A DNA stretch of 64,000 nt from the NCBI GenBank assembly GCA_009377385.1, contig WHUD01000007.1, positions 1-64,000 of the forward strand. Reading direction: 5' to 3'. This DNA is from Actinophytocola sp. (GTDB lineage Bacteria > Actinomycetota > Actinomycetes > Mycobacteriales > Pseudonocardiaceae). The translations under genes and the position numbers were made by a program. The notes beneath the pieces were generated by a model, which made no database searches, was not told the origin of the DNA, and saw only the letters and a list, made by a program, of their open reading frames with translations. Shown in pieces: positions 51,532 to 59,913 of this stretch. The stretch's first letter is position 1. Each line of letters opens with the position of its first letter.

Positions 51532-52795
51532 TCATGCTGTGGTCCACGACCGGCCGGACGGTCTCGAATGTGCACTCCTTCGGGTTGCCCGGCGTGCAGG
51601 CGTCGCCGAGGACGTGATTGGTGATGCGGTCGACGTCGGTGTCGTCGCCCTTGATCACCGAGGCCTGCTCGTAGAACTTCGTCGGGCCCTGCCCGAGCCG
51701 GTTCTTGGAGTAGCTGTCCTGCTTGACGTCGACGAACCGCTCCGGGATGCCGACGTCACGCAGCAGCCGGATCGACGCGGCCAGCGCGGCGTCGGCGGCC
51801 TGAACGTCGGTCATGCCGTGGGTGTCGACGCCCATCGCGCCCGCCATCTCCGCGAATCGCTTGTACGCCACCGGCATGTTGAACGCCCACACGCGCGGCA
51901 GCGCGATCGCGTTGTTGAGGCCGTGGTGGGTGTCGTAGAACGCGCTCACCGCGTGCGAGATCGAGTGGATGATGCCCAGCCCGCCGGAGTTGAACGCCTG
52001 CGCCGCGATGTACTGCGCGTACATCATGCCCTCGCGGCCGGACAGCTCGGTCGGGTTCCAGGTGGCCTGCCGCAGGTTCTCGGCGGTCAGCTTGATCGCG
52101 CGCAGCGCGTTGCCAAGCGAGGGCTCGAAGTTCAGCCGCGACACGTATGGCTCGGAGGCGTGCGCAAGCACGTCGAAACCGCACTGCGCGGTGTAGTCGA
52201 TCGGGCAGTCGTAGTACAGCGTCGGGTCGTCGATCGCCAGCGACGTCACCGAGTTGTCGTCGAAGGCCACGTACTTGTGCGGGTTGTCCGGGTCGGTGGT
52301 GGTGTCGGTGATGACATACGCCCAGGACGTCTCCGAGCCGGTGCCCGCCGTCGTCGACACCGCGATGTGCGGCGGGTTGTTCGGGTTCTCCGACTTGTTG
52401 AAGCCCTCGAAGTCGTTGACGTTGCGGCCGTCGTGCGCGACCGAGATCCGCGCGCCCTTACATGCGTCGTGCGATGAGCCGCCGCCGATGGAGACGAAGC
52501 TGTCGCACTTGTTCTCCTGGTACAGCGCGACGGAGTCCATCACGTTGTAGTCCTTGGGATTGGACTCGACCTTGTCGTAGACGACGACGTCCAGCCCGTG
52601 GTACTTCATCGACTCCACGATCTTGTGCACGGTGTCGGAGCCGCGCAGCCCGGTGGTCATCACGAGCGTCTTCTTGAAGCCGAGGTTCTTTGCCTCCGGC
52701 CCGATCATCTCGTGCGCGCCGGGGCCCATCAGGGCACGCGGGAACGGGTGGAACTCCTTGATCGGGAATGGCTTGAGTAGTTCGTCTACCTGCAT
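51503..52795 (-). CDS. mno: NDMA-dependent methanol dehydrogenase (Mno/Mdo), iron-ADH family
   Basis: 430 residues from ATG 52793-52795, with AAAGGGG nine nt upstream. FPIKEFHPFPRALMGPGAHE, DKVESNPKDYNVMDS and SIGGGSSHDACKGARI are near-identical in style to the methanol:NDMA oxidoreductases of Amycolatopsis methanolica and M. smegmatis. The metal site lies in CGFDVLAHASEP, IIHSISHAVSAF and FYDTHHGLNNAIALPRV. The enzyme oxidises methanol to formaldehyde with tightly bound NADP and mycofactocin as electron acceptor, and forms decamers. It leads the operon with MoxR, VWA and MftM-like genes. A TACCTATCCG site lies about 130 nt upstream. Confidence 0.94.
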   Translation of the reverse strand: MQVDELLKPFPIKEFHPFPRALMGPGAHEMIGPEAKNLGFKKTLVMTTGLRGSDTVHKIVESMKYHGLDVVVYDKVESNPKDYNVMDSVALYQENKCDSFVSIGGGSSHDACKGARISVAHDGRNVNDFEGFNKSENPNNPPHIAVSTTAGTGSETSWAYVITDTTTDPDNPHKYVAFDDNSVTSLAIDDPTLYYDCPIDYTAQCGFDVLAHASEPYVSRLNFEPSLGNALRAIKLTAENLRQATWNPTELSGREGMMYAQYIAAQAFNSGGLGIIHSISHAVSAFYDTHHGLNNAIALPRVWAFNMPVAYKRFAEMAGAMGVDTHGMTDVQAADAALAASIRLLRDVGIPERFVDVKQDSYSKNRLGQGPTKFYEQASVIKGDDTDVDRITNHVLGDACTPGNPKECTFETVRPVVDHSMNGELDDLLS

Positions 52796-53130
52796 TGTGG
52801 TGTGCCCCTTTCCGTGGTCCGTGTTTCCCGGTGACGCTATGGCGGGCGTCACCACGGCGGAACAGCTCGGAGCGGAAACCGTCGAGGTGGCACGGCGAAA
52901 CCGGCCGGTCGAGCCGGGGCGGTACCTATCCGGCCGAACGGGGCGGTCCGGGGCGGTTGGTGTTGATCTTGATCCGCTTGACCGCGTGTTCGTGCTGGCT
53001 GTGGATCTTGATGCTGAGTGGCGGTAGGTACAGCCGAAACGCATCATGATCGGAACGGTGACTACCCGACGGCAGGATCGGCGGCGACAGACGCCGCCGG
53101 TCCACCGAGCAGAGTTCGTCGTCGCCCGCG
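52796..53130. other. mno upstream region
   Basis: 335 bp between mno and the terC gene, both read leftward. It holds the TACCTATCCG site (52923-52932), a run of G-rich segments (GGGGCGGTCCGGGGCGG) and a repeated GATCTTGAT at about 52966-52974 and 53003-53011. No gene or RNA is recognised. It must contain the mno promoter. Confidence 0.6.
52923..52932. promoter_or_regulatory. TACCTATCCG site upstream of mno, candidate MnoR half-site
   Basis: TACCTATCCG with following GCCG, an exact copy of the left half of the palindrome at 44465-44486. It is about 128 nt upstream of the mno start. The right half is degenerate here, so it would be a weaker or half operator. Confidence 0.55.
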
Positions 53131-54138
53131 TTATCGCGCCGAGTCGCGTGCCCGCTCGCGATGACCCTGGATGGCGCCGGAGTGCGCCTTGACCGTGGGA
53201 TCCCGCCGGACCTTGACCAGGCTCGCCACCGTCACGACCGTCAGCACCACCACGATCACGCCGAGGCTCACCGGTGTCGGGATCTCCGGCACGCTCTTGC
53301 TGACGTCGAGGTGCGCCCACTGCAGCAACAGCTTCACCCCGATGAACGCCAGGATGATCGACAGCCCGGTCGAGAGGTACACCAGCCGGTCGAGCAGGCG
53401 CTTCACCAGGAAGTACAGCGCCCGCAGCCCGAGCAGTGCGAAGGCGTTGGCGGCGAAGACGATGTACGGCTCCTGAGTGATACCGAAGACCGCTGGGATC
53501 GAGTCGACGGCGAACAAGACGTCGATGGTGCCGATGGCCAGCAGCACGATGAACAGCGGCGTGACCTTCCGTCGGCCGTCCACCCGCGCGAGGAGCTTGC
53601 CGTCGACATAGTCCTCGCTGAGCGGCAAGACCTTGTGCGCGGTGCGGATGACAACACTGTCCTCGACGTCCGGGTCCTCGTCGCGATGGCGGAACAGCTG
53701 GATCGCCGTGTAGATCAACAGCAACCCGAACAGCGCGAACACGAACGAGAACAGCGAGATCAGGCTCGCGCCAAGCGCGATGAAGACCGCGCGCATAGCC
53801 AGCGCCAGCACGATTCCGAACGTGAGCACCTTGTGCTGATGCCGCTCCGGCACGGTGAACGTCGTCATGATGAGGACGAACACGAACAGGTTGTCGACCG
53901 AAAGGCTCTTCTCGACGAGGTAGCCGGTGAAGTACTCGACGCCGAAGTCGCCGCCATGCTGCAGGGTGAACCAGACACCGAAGGCGACCGCGACGAGGAC
54001 GTAGAACGTCGACCAGGCAGCGGCCTCACCGAAGCCGACCCGGTGCGGGCGCACCGTCGCCACCACCAGGTCCACCGCGAGCAGGGCGAGAATCAGCCCC
54101 ACGGTGACGGCCCAGGTGAGCCAACCGATCTCCAGCAT
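53131..54138 (-). CDS. TerC-family membrane protein
   Basis: 335 residues with eight to nine membrane helices. The family marks are complete: GYLVEKSLSVDNLFVFVLI near residue 73, RAVFIALGASLIS, and AVDSIPAVFGITQEPYIVF with its acidic residues. Relatives are tied to tellurite resistance, manganese export and metal insertion into exported proteins. The ATG 54136-54138 lacks a clear ribosome site. It stands alone, downstream of the GarA-like gene on the same strand. Confidence 0.93.
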   Translation of the reverse strand: MLEIGWLTWAVTVGLILALLAVDLVVATVRPHRVGFGEAAAWSTFYVLVAVAFGVWFTLQHGGDFGVEYFTGYLVEKSLSVDNLFVFVLIMTTFTVPERHQHKVLTFGIVLALAMRAVFIALGASLISLFSFVFALFGLLLIYTAIQLFRHRDEDPDVEDSVVIRTAHKVLPLSEDYVDGKLLARVDGRRKVTPLFIVLLAIGTIDVLFAVDSIPAVFGITQEPYIVFAANAFALLGLRALYFLVKRLLDRLVYLSTGLSIILAFIGVKLLLQWAHLDVSKSVPEIPTPVSLGVIVVVLTVVTVASLVKVRRDPTVKAHSGAIQGHRERARDSAR

Positions 54139-54191
54139 CGGCCGACGAATACCCCGGTGGCCGCGTCGCTACACCCCGGACGGCCGAGCCA

Positions 54192-54626
54192 TCATCGCCC
54201 GGTGAGGAAGACGAGCCGGAACTTGCCGATCTGCACCTCGTCGCCGCTGGCGAGCTCGGCCTCGTCCGTCGGGTGGCGGTTGACGTAGGTGCCGTTGAGG
54301 CTGCCGACGTCGCGCAGCACGAACTGCCCTGCCCTGCGGGAGAACTCGACGTGATGCCGCGAGACGGTGGTGTCGTCGAGGAAGATGTCGCTGTCCGGGT
54401 GCCGCCCCACGCTGACGGTCTCCTTGTCAAGCAGGAACTGCGAGCCGACGTTCGGCCCGCGTTTGACCACCAGCAGCGCCGACCCCGCCGGAATGCGGGC
54501 CTCGACGATGTCGCCTTCGGGCTGCGACTCACCTCTGCCGGTGTCGTTGCGGAAGGTGGGCTGGAAGTACGACGTCCCTTCCGGCGACTCCCGCGGGCGG
54601 TCGTCCGGCTCGGAGTTCATGTTCAC
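54192..54626 (-). CDS. GarA-like FHA-domain protein
   Basis: About 144 residues. GTG 54624-54626 lies nine nt after GAGGAG; TTG 54635 and ATG 54620 are alternatives. The C-terminal FHA domain is nearly that of mycobacterial GarA: SALLVVKRGPNVGSQFLLD, VGRHPDSDIFLDDTTVSRHH, VGSLNGTYVNRHP and DEVQIGKFRLVFLTG. GarA binds and inhibits 2-oxoglutarate-using enzymes until its N-terminal ETTSVF motif is phosphorylated by PknB or PknG. Here the motif reads EGTSYF, one Thr less, and the protein ends right after the FHA domain. It may be a paralogue with altered switching, or the genome's only GarA. Confidence 0.88.
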   Translation of the reverse strand: MNMNSEPDDRPRESPEGTSYFQPTFRNDTGRGESQPEGDIVEARIPAGSALLVVKRGPNVGSQFLLDKETVSVGRHPDSDIFLDDTTVSRHHVEFSRRAGQFVLRDVGSLNGTYVNRHPTDEAELASGDEVQIGKFRLVFLTGR

Positions 54627-54795
54627 GTCAGCCAACTCCTCATCGTGCTGGTCATCCCCTAGCTATGCTCGCGCGCTGCGTGCCACCGTAGTCGCCCTGC
54701 CAAGATCGGGCGAAGCGTACAAAGCTCAGGCACCGCCTCTGCGCGGAACGCGTAATGGGCGGTACCGGTTCCGGCAGGGTATTCCGTCGGACGGG

Positions 54796-55056
54796 GTGAC
54801 CGCGACGTCGACGGCAGGATTTGCCGGTGCGATCTTCATCGCCGCAGCCGTGGTGACGATCGCGGCGTCCGGCAAGGCGCGCTCACCCCGCGGTCGCAAC
54901 TGCCTCGACGCCCTCGTGCTTGCGCTCGTTTACGCCACGACGGTCGGCGCACTCGTGGCGTTACTGGCAACCAGAGCGGTGGCCGAAAGTGGGCAGAACG
55001 TACTGCCCCGCGCACGTACTGTCAGGTACCGTGACAGTCGTCGCTCTGACGAGTGA
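54796..55056 (+). CDS. Possible small two-helix membrane protein
   Basis: 86 residues from GTG 54796 (GGACGGG abuts the start, so the ribosome site is poor). Two hydrophobic stretches (GFAGAIFIAAAVVTIAA and ALVLALVYATTVGALVALLA) flank a basic loop GKARSPRGRNC. The third positions are G/C-rich as in real genes, but I know no relative and the start is weak. It may be real or may be the edge of a decayed region. Confidence 0.35.
   Translation: MTATSTAGFAGAIFIAAAVVTIAASGKARSPRGRNCLDALVLALVYATTVGALVALLATRAVAESGQNVLPRARTVRYRDSRRSDE
55018..55038. promoter_or_regulatory. Inverted repeat, possible operator
   Basis: ACTGTCA (55018-55024) and TGACAGT (55032-55038) are perfect arms around GGTACCG, whose first six bases are themselves palindromic. 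It lies within the 3' end of the possible small ORF and 400 bp before the diguanylate cyclase. Meaning unclear. Confidence 0.35.
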
Positions 55057-55140
55057 CTTCGAAACGGTGAACGGACAGGGAGCGCGTGGGTTTGCACGGG
55101 ACGATCGGCGTGCGGGAACGCCACAGCCCTAGGGTGCTAT

Positions 55141-55309
55141 CAGCTATCGCGGTTACGCATCAGATGTGTCCCTTTCCGCGTGAGTTTGGCGTGGTCAGAA
55201 CGGGCTCGTGCGGTTCAGCTGTCGCGGTTACGCATCGCGAATGTCCTTCCGCGCATCGGGGTGGGCTGGTCAGAACGGGTTCGCGGAACTCAGGAGTCAC
55301 GGTTGGACA
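55141..55309. repeat. 75-bp tandem repeat, two full units and part of a third
   Basis: Units begin at 55141, 55216 and 55291, exactly 75 bp apart. Unit starts share CAGCT(A/G)TCGCGGTTACGC, and the end blocks TGGTCAGAACGGG(C/T)TCG occur at 55192-55208 and 55267-55283. The third unit (CAGGAGTCACGGTTGGACA) is degenerate. Period 75 is a whole number of codons and the stretch is open on both strands (for example SAIAVTH and SAVAVTH in one frame). Confidence 0.75.
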
Positions 55310-55462
55310 CGGGAGGCACCTCCTATCGCAGGGTCGGAGGAGAGTGGCGCGTGGGTCGCTCAATAGTGTGAATCTCTACGGCGTTCGATCTCCCGGCGGG
55401 GGTAATGTCGGAGTGCAGCTACACGCGGTGCATATTCGGTCACCGCGGGTGGTGGTGACCTG

Positions 55463-56806
55463 ATGGGGTGGACAGGTGGTATTGTCCTTGCTTCCCACGA
55501 TCGAGGGAACTCTTCCGGGGGAACGAGGAGTCTCGCCGACGGATACGGCCGTCTGAGGCGGTTTTCTAGTCGGTTTCCCAGTACCCCGGGGGCGTACGCG
55601 CTACTCATCGATGTCGCGGCAGCGCTCTTGTGCCTGCTCGCCGTGTGGCTGTCGCCGGTTCCGACCGCCGAGGATGTCCTGGGCTTCGGAGTCCTCGCAG
55701 TCGCGCTCGCCGCGCACATCGTCGTCGTCTGGCGCGGGGAGGAACGCCGCCGCGACAGGGCGATGGGCCCGATCTTCGACCTCACCAGCGTGTGGACGTT
55801 CGCCGCCGTCGTGGTGCTGCCCGCCGCCCTCGCGCTCGTGTTGATCGTCGGGATGCGGGTCGGGACGTACCGGATCCGCCGCAGGCCGTGGTGGCGCTAC
55901 CTGTTCGGCACGGCCGTCATCCTGGCGTCGGCCGCCGCGGCGGAGATCGTGCTCGAGGTCATCGACGCCCCGCTCAGCGGCGGCGGCATCGGGGGCCAGG
56001 CGCTGATGCTGGTCGCGCTCGCGGCCGCAGCGGGCGTGTACTGGCTGGTCCAGGCCGCGGCGCACGCGGGCATCCTGACGCTCACCCTCACCGGTGAACG
56101 GTTCCGCGACCAATGGGGCACGCGCACGGAGAACCTGATCGAGGCGGGCACGCTCGCGGTCGGCGCGCTGCTCGGCGTCGTCATGACCAACGGCGCGCTG
56201 TACCCGGTGCTGGTGTTCGCGGTGCTGGCGCCGTTGAACCTGCTGCTCGCCGACCGGCAGGCAGACGCGGCGGAGCTGCGCGAGCACGCCCGCACCGACG
56301 TGCGGACCGGGCTGCTCAACGCGCGCGGGCTGGCCGAGCAGGGCGCTCGGATGCTGCAACGGTGCCAGGCGGCGGGGTCGCCAGCCGCGATGCTGATCAT
56401 CGACCTTGACCACTTCAAGTCGATCAACGACTCCTGGGGCCACCCCGCTGGTGACGCCGTGCTCAGCGCGGTCGGGCGGGTGATCCGGAACGCCGTGCGG
56501 CCTGGTGACGTCGCTGCGCGCGACGGTGGTGAGGAGTTCGTCGTCGTCCTGCCCGACACCACGATCGCCGACGCGTCCGCCGTCGCGGACCGGATCCGCT
56601 CCGAGCTGGCCGCGCTGGAGGTCGTCGCCAGCGACAAGAACGGCGCACCCGTCGTGATCACCGAGCGGACCGCGTCCGTCGGCGTGGCGGCGCAGCCGGA
56701 GCACGGCACGACGTTCGACGACCTGCGCCGTGCCGCCGATGCCGCGCTGTATGAGGCGAAGAACGCCGGCCGAGACCGGACCGTGCTGGCCACCGAGTCT
56801 CCCTAA
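55463..56806 (+). CDS. Membrane-anchored diguanylate cyclase (GGDEF)
   Basis: 447 residues. The N-terminal half has six or seven membrane segments (from YALLIDVAAALLCLLAVWL on). After about residue 270 comes a GGDEF domain: LTxGLxN-like RTGLLNARGLAEQG, LIIDLDHFKSINDSWGHPAGD, and ARDGGEEFVVVLPDT with the active GGEEF loop near residues 355-359. It should make c-di-GMP. No RxxD inhibitory site is obvious. The ATG 55463 has only weak GGTGGTGA upstream; it lies just after the 75-bp repeats. No EAL domain is present. Confidence 0.88.
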   Translation: MGWTGGIVLASHDRGNSSGGTRSLADGYGRLRRFSSRFPSTPGAYALLIDVAAALLCLLAVWLSPVPTAEDVLGFGVLAVALAAHIVVVWRGEERRRDRAMGPIFDLTSVWTFAAVVVLPAALALVLIVGMRVGTYRIRRRPWWRYLFGTAVILASAAAAEIVLEVIDAPLSGGGIGGQALMLVALAAAAGVYWLVQAAAHAGILTLTLTGERFRDQWGTRTENLIEAGTLAVGALLGVVMTNGALYPVLVFAVLAPLNLLLADRQADAAELREHARTDVRTGLLNARGLAEQGARMLQRCQAAGSPAAMLIIDLDHFKSINDSWGHPAGDAVLSAVGRVIRNAVRPGDVAARDGGEEFVVVLPDTTIADASAVADRIRSELAALEVVASDKNGAPVVITERTASVGVAAQPEHGTTFDDLRRAADAALYEAKNAGRDRTVLATESP

Positions 56807-56825
56807 CGAGTCTGGGACTTCAGAC

Positions 56826-57635
56826 TCAGCGCTCGGTCGTCGGCGTGCCGCCCAGCCTGCGGGTGAGCGCATCTGCGGTGGACATCACCTGACGGGCGAG
56901 CGTCGGCCAGGTCTCCGGCTGCCGGGCGGTGCGCCGGAACGCGACGGCGACGCTGGCGACTGGGTGGCCGTTGTGGTCGAACGATGGCGCCGCCACGCAC
57001 GCAAGCTCGGGCGTCACTAGCCCGTCCTCGACGGCCCAGCCCTGCCGCCGCTCGCTGTTGAGCATCGACCGCAGCTCCGGCAGGTTGCGCGGCCCTGCAC
57101 CGGTGCGGGTGGGGAACGAGTCCTTGCTCGGGAACAGCGCCCGGACCTGCTCCTGCGGCAGGTGTGCGAGCAGCGCGCGGCCGGACGCCGTCAGGTGCGC
57201 GGGCAACCGCACGCCGACGTCAGTGACCAGCGTCGTCGGGTGTTCGGGCTGCACCTTGAGCAAGTAGAGCAGCTCCGCGCCGTGTAGCACGGCCAGGTGC
57301 GCGGTGTCGCCGATCTCTGACACCAGCCGGACAAGCAGCGGGCGCGCGAGGTGCTCAAGCGGGTCGTGGCGCAGATACGCCGACCCCAGCTCGAAGACGC
57401 CCAGCCCCAGCCCGTACCGGTGGCGTTCCGGCAGATGCACCACAAGTCCCTCGTCCACCAGGACGGACAGCAGGTGGTACATCGAGCTGCGCGGCACGTC
57501 CAGCGCCCGCGCCAGCGCCGCAGCGGGCAGCGGGTCAGGGCTGGCGGCCAGGCGGCGCAGCACGGCGACGGCGGTCCGCACGGCGGGCACGTTGCTGACC
57601 GTGCCGCCCTGCCGTGGTGTCGACTCCACCGCCAT
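56826..57635 (-). CDS. IclR-family transcriptional regulator (iclR3)
   Basis: 269 residues. Winged helix at about 20-75 (AAALARALDVPRSSMYHLLSVL) and an IclR effector domain (LAVLHGAELLYLLKVQPEHP, then LPAHLTASGRALLAHLPQE). It lies downstream of the MetE-C-like gene on the same strand, 65 bp apart, and probably controls it. It shows little resemblance to iclR1 and iclR2 outside the family core, so it belongs to another regulon. Confidence 0.9.
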   Translation of the reverse strand: MAVESTPRQGGTVSNVPAVRTAVAVLRRLAASPDPLPAAALARALDVPRSSMYHLLSVLVDEGLVVHLPERHRYGLGLGVFELGSAYLRHDPLEHLARPLLVRLVSEIGDTAHLAVLHGAELLYLLKVQPEHPTTLVTDVGVRLPAHLTASGRALLAHLPQEQVRALFPSKDSFPTRTGAGPRNLPELRSMLNSERRQGWAVEDGLVTPELACVAAPSFDHNGHPVASVAVAFRRTARQPETWPTLARQVMSTADALTRRLGGTPTTER

Positions 57636-57700
57636 CCGTGCTCCCGACGTCTGAGATGTCAGACCCTAGCTCAGGGCGGCGGGAGGTCGACAGCTGTGTC

Positions 57701-58816
57701 TCACCGCGTCCCGAAGGCGCGTTCCGCCGTGCGGGCAAGCAACGCCAGCTTGCGGTGTTGGCCGTCGATGCTGAGGGCGTTGCCGAGCAGCGACGTGGCG
57801 AACCCGCACTGCGTGCCGAGCGCGAGCCGTTCCCGGCCGATCACCGCGCTCGCCTCCCGGATCCGTGCCAGCAGCGTGTCCTCCGCTTCGAGGTCGGGGC
57901 GTTTGGTCGTGATCAGCCCGAGCACGACCGTCCGGTCGTCCGGCACGAGCCGCAGTGGCGCGAAGTCGCCGGAGCGTTCGTCGTCGTACTCCAGCAGCAG
58001 GCGGTCGGCATCGACGGCGCCGAATAGTTGGCGGGCGATCGCGTCGTAGCCGCCGGACACCAGCCAGCGGCTCCGCTGGTTGCCCCGGCACAGGTGGAAC
58101 CCGACCGTGGCGGGCCGTCCCGCCGCGATGACCGCGTTGTCGTGCTCGACGCCGTAGGTCAGCCACCGATCGGCTGGCCAGCCGCGCTGCTCGTAGAAGG
58201 CGCGCCAGGCCGGGTCCACCAGCAGCGGGTAGTGCGGCGCGTCGAGCTGGAGGTAGCGGCACCCCAGCCGGACCAACTCGCGCGCCTCGTCGCACAGGAT
58301 CTGGGTGACGTCGGCCAGGAAGTCGTCGAGCGTGCGGTACGGCCCGGTCTGCTCCGGCGACCACAGGCTCGCGAACAGCGTCGGGCTCGGCAGGGTGACC
58401 TTCAGGGTCTCGGCGTCGACGCAGGACCGGAGAAACGTGAACTCCTCGGCGGCGAGGTTGCGGCGTTTGCGCAGCGGTCCGGTGACGGCGAGGTCGGCGG
58501 GCCGCTCGACGTGGGCGTCCCCGAACTCCTCGGAATGCCAGTCGCCCCACAACCAAGCGCCCAGCCCGGCGCCGGTGATGCCGTCCACGGCCGCGGCCAG
58601 CTCGCTCTGGAACGACTCGCGGCGCAGCTCGCCGTCCGTCAGCACCGGCATCCCGGCTTCCCGCTGTAGTGCGACGACATCCCGGACGGCCCTGTCCTCG
58701 GTCGCCTTGAACTCTGCGGCGGTCAGCGTGCCGTCGGCGTGTGCCGACCGGGCAGTCAGCAGGTAGTCGGGCCGCAGCAGGCTGCCGACGTGCTCTGCGC
58801 GTGCGGTGACGCTCAT
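57701..58816 (-). CDS. MetE C-terminal-like methyltransferase (cobalamin-independent)
   Basis: 371 residues: only the C-terminal barrel of MetE. It begins AEHVGSLLRPDYLL and keeps the folate-site LDAPHYPLL region, the zinc ligands His and Cys in FHLCRGNQRSRWL, and the late Cys in LALGTQCGFATSLLG. Proteins of this short type (for example YxjG/YxjH) use methyl donors other than folylpolyglutamate and often serve methyl transfer from small sulfur or other compounds. A full-length MetE lies at 62088-64000. The donor and acceptor are unknown. GTG 58814-58816 or ATG starts are possible. Confidence 0.85.
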   Translation of the reverse strand: MSVTARAEHVGSLLRPDYLLTARSAHADGTLTAAEFKATEDRAVRDVVALQREAGMPVLTDGELRRESFQSELAAAVDGITGAGLGAWLWGDWHSEEFGDAHVERPADLAVTGPLRKRRNLAAEEFTFLRSCVDAETLKVTLPSPTLFASLWSPEQTGPYRTLDDFLADVTQILCDEARELVRLGCRYLQLDAPHYPLLVDPAWRAFYEQRGWPADRWLTYGVEHDNAVIAAGRPATVGFHLCRGNQRSRWLVSGGYDAIARQLFGAVDADRLLLEYDDERSGDFAPLRLVPDDRTVVLGLITTKRPDLEAEDTLLARIREASAVIGRERLALGTQCGFATSLLGNALSIDGQHRKLALLARTAERAFGTR

Positions 58817-58838
58817 ACGTCGAGGTTACGGTGAGGGC

Positions 58839-59738
58839 ATGCGGATCGTGTCGCTGTTGCCGTCTGCCACCGAGATCGTATTCGCGCTCGGTGCGGGTGA
58901 TGACCTGGTCGGTGTCACGTTCGAGTGCGACTACCCGCCCGAGGTGCGCGGCAAGCGGATTGTGTCGACCAGCACGCTGCCCGAGGGGCTGTCTGCCGCC
59001 GAGATCGACGCGGTGGTCGCCGAGCGCACGGCGGCGGGGGAGGACATGTACCGCCTCGACGAGGGCGCGCTCGCCGCACTCGACGCCGATCTCGCGCTCA
59101 CCCAGGACCTATGCGCGGTGTGCTCCGTCGACGTCAGCCAGGTGCGCCATGCGCTCGACTTCCTCGGCAGCTCGGCGAACGTCGTCAACCTCAACCCTCG
59201 TACGCTGCCGGAGGTGCTCGACTCCATCCGCACCATCGGTGCCGCCATCGGGCGGACGTCCGAGGCGGAGCGGCTGGTCGCGGAGCTGTCCGAACGGCTC
59301 GATGCGATCCGGGACGCGGTGGCGGGCCGTCGCCGGGTGCCGACGCTGGTGCTGGAATGGACCGATCCGCCGTACGCGCCGGGCCATTGGATCCCGGACA
59401 TGGTGACCGCCGCGGGCGGCGACTGCGTGCTGGGCCGGTCCGGCGAACGCTCGTTGCGCACCGACTGGGACTCCGTGGCGTCGGCCGATGCCGAGGTGGC
59501 GATCGCCGCGCCGTGCGGATTCGACCTGGCGGAATCCGCCGCGCTCGCTACGGACGTCGCCGGCAGGGAGGTCCTGCCCGACGGGCTGCCGGTGTGGGCG
59601 GTCGACGCGAACGCCCTGTTCGTCCGGCCCGGTCCCCGGCTTGTCGATGGCGTCGATGTTCTCGCGACGATCTTGCACCCCGAGGCGGTTGGCGCACCGG
59701 ACGCCAGCTGCGCCCGTCTGGTGCCGTCCGAGGCGTAG
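58839..59738 (+). CDS. BtuF-like cobalamin-binding ABC-type protein, no signal peptide
   Basis: 299 residues from ATG 58839. MRIVSLLPSATEIVFALG is the BtuF/FecB start, and VGVTFECDYPPEVR, DLALTQDLCAVCSVD and LEWTDPPYAPGHWIPDM are characteristic of the cytosolic cobalamin-binding group. There is no signal peptide, no lipobox and no permease nearby, so it is unlikely to be a classical uptake component. A role in holding or sensing a corrinoid is possible. It is divergent from the MetE-C-like gene, 22 bp apart. Confidence 0.85.
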   Translation: MRIVSLLPSATEIVFALGAGDDLVGVTFECDYPPEVRGKRIVSTSTLPEGLSAAEIDAVVAERTAAGEDMYRLDEGALAALDADLALTQDLCAVCSVDVSQVRHALDFLGSSANVVNLNPRTLPEVLDSIRTIGAAIGRTSEAERLVAELSERLDAIRDAVAGRRRVPTLVLEWTDPPYAPGHWIPDMVTAAGGDCVLGRSGERSLRTDWDSVASADAEVAIAAPCGFDLAESAALATDVAGREVLPDGLPVWAVDANALFVRPGPRLVDGVDVLATILHPEAVGAPDASCARLVPSEA

Positions 59739-59759
59739 GCGCTGGAGGGTTCCCTGCAG

Positions 59760-59913
59760 GGGTTACCACGCGACCGGGCTGAATCAGGTCGTCGCCGAGG
59801 CCAAGGTACCCAAGGGGTCGCTGTACTACGGTCGGCACGGCGGTGACGTCGAGGTATTTTCCGCGCACGATCACGCCGAACTCGCCCGGTACACGCCGGT
59901 ACCGACAGGCTGA
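59760..59913 (+). pseudogene. TetR-type helix-turn-helix remnant
   Basis: Translation in one frame gives GYHATGLNQVVAEAKVPKGS followed by LYYGRHGGDVEVF. This is the recognition helix and following turn of a TetR regulator (in intact proteins GYxxTxxxxIxxxAGVxKGSLYxHF). There is no start, the residues before it are lost, and no ligand domain follows. It lies between the BtuF-like gene and the HNH remnant. Confidence 0.6.
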
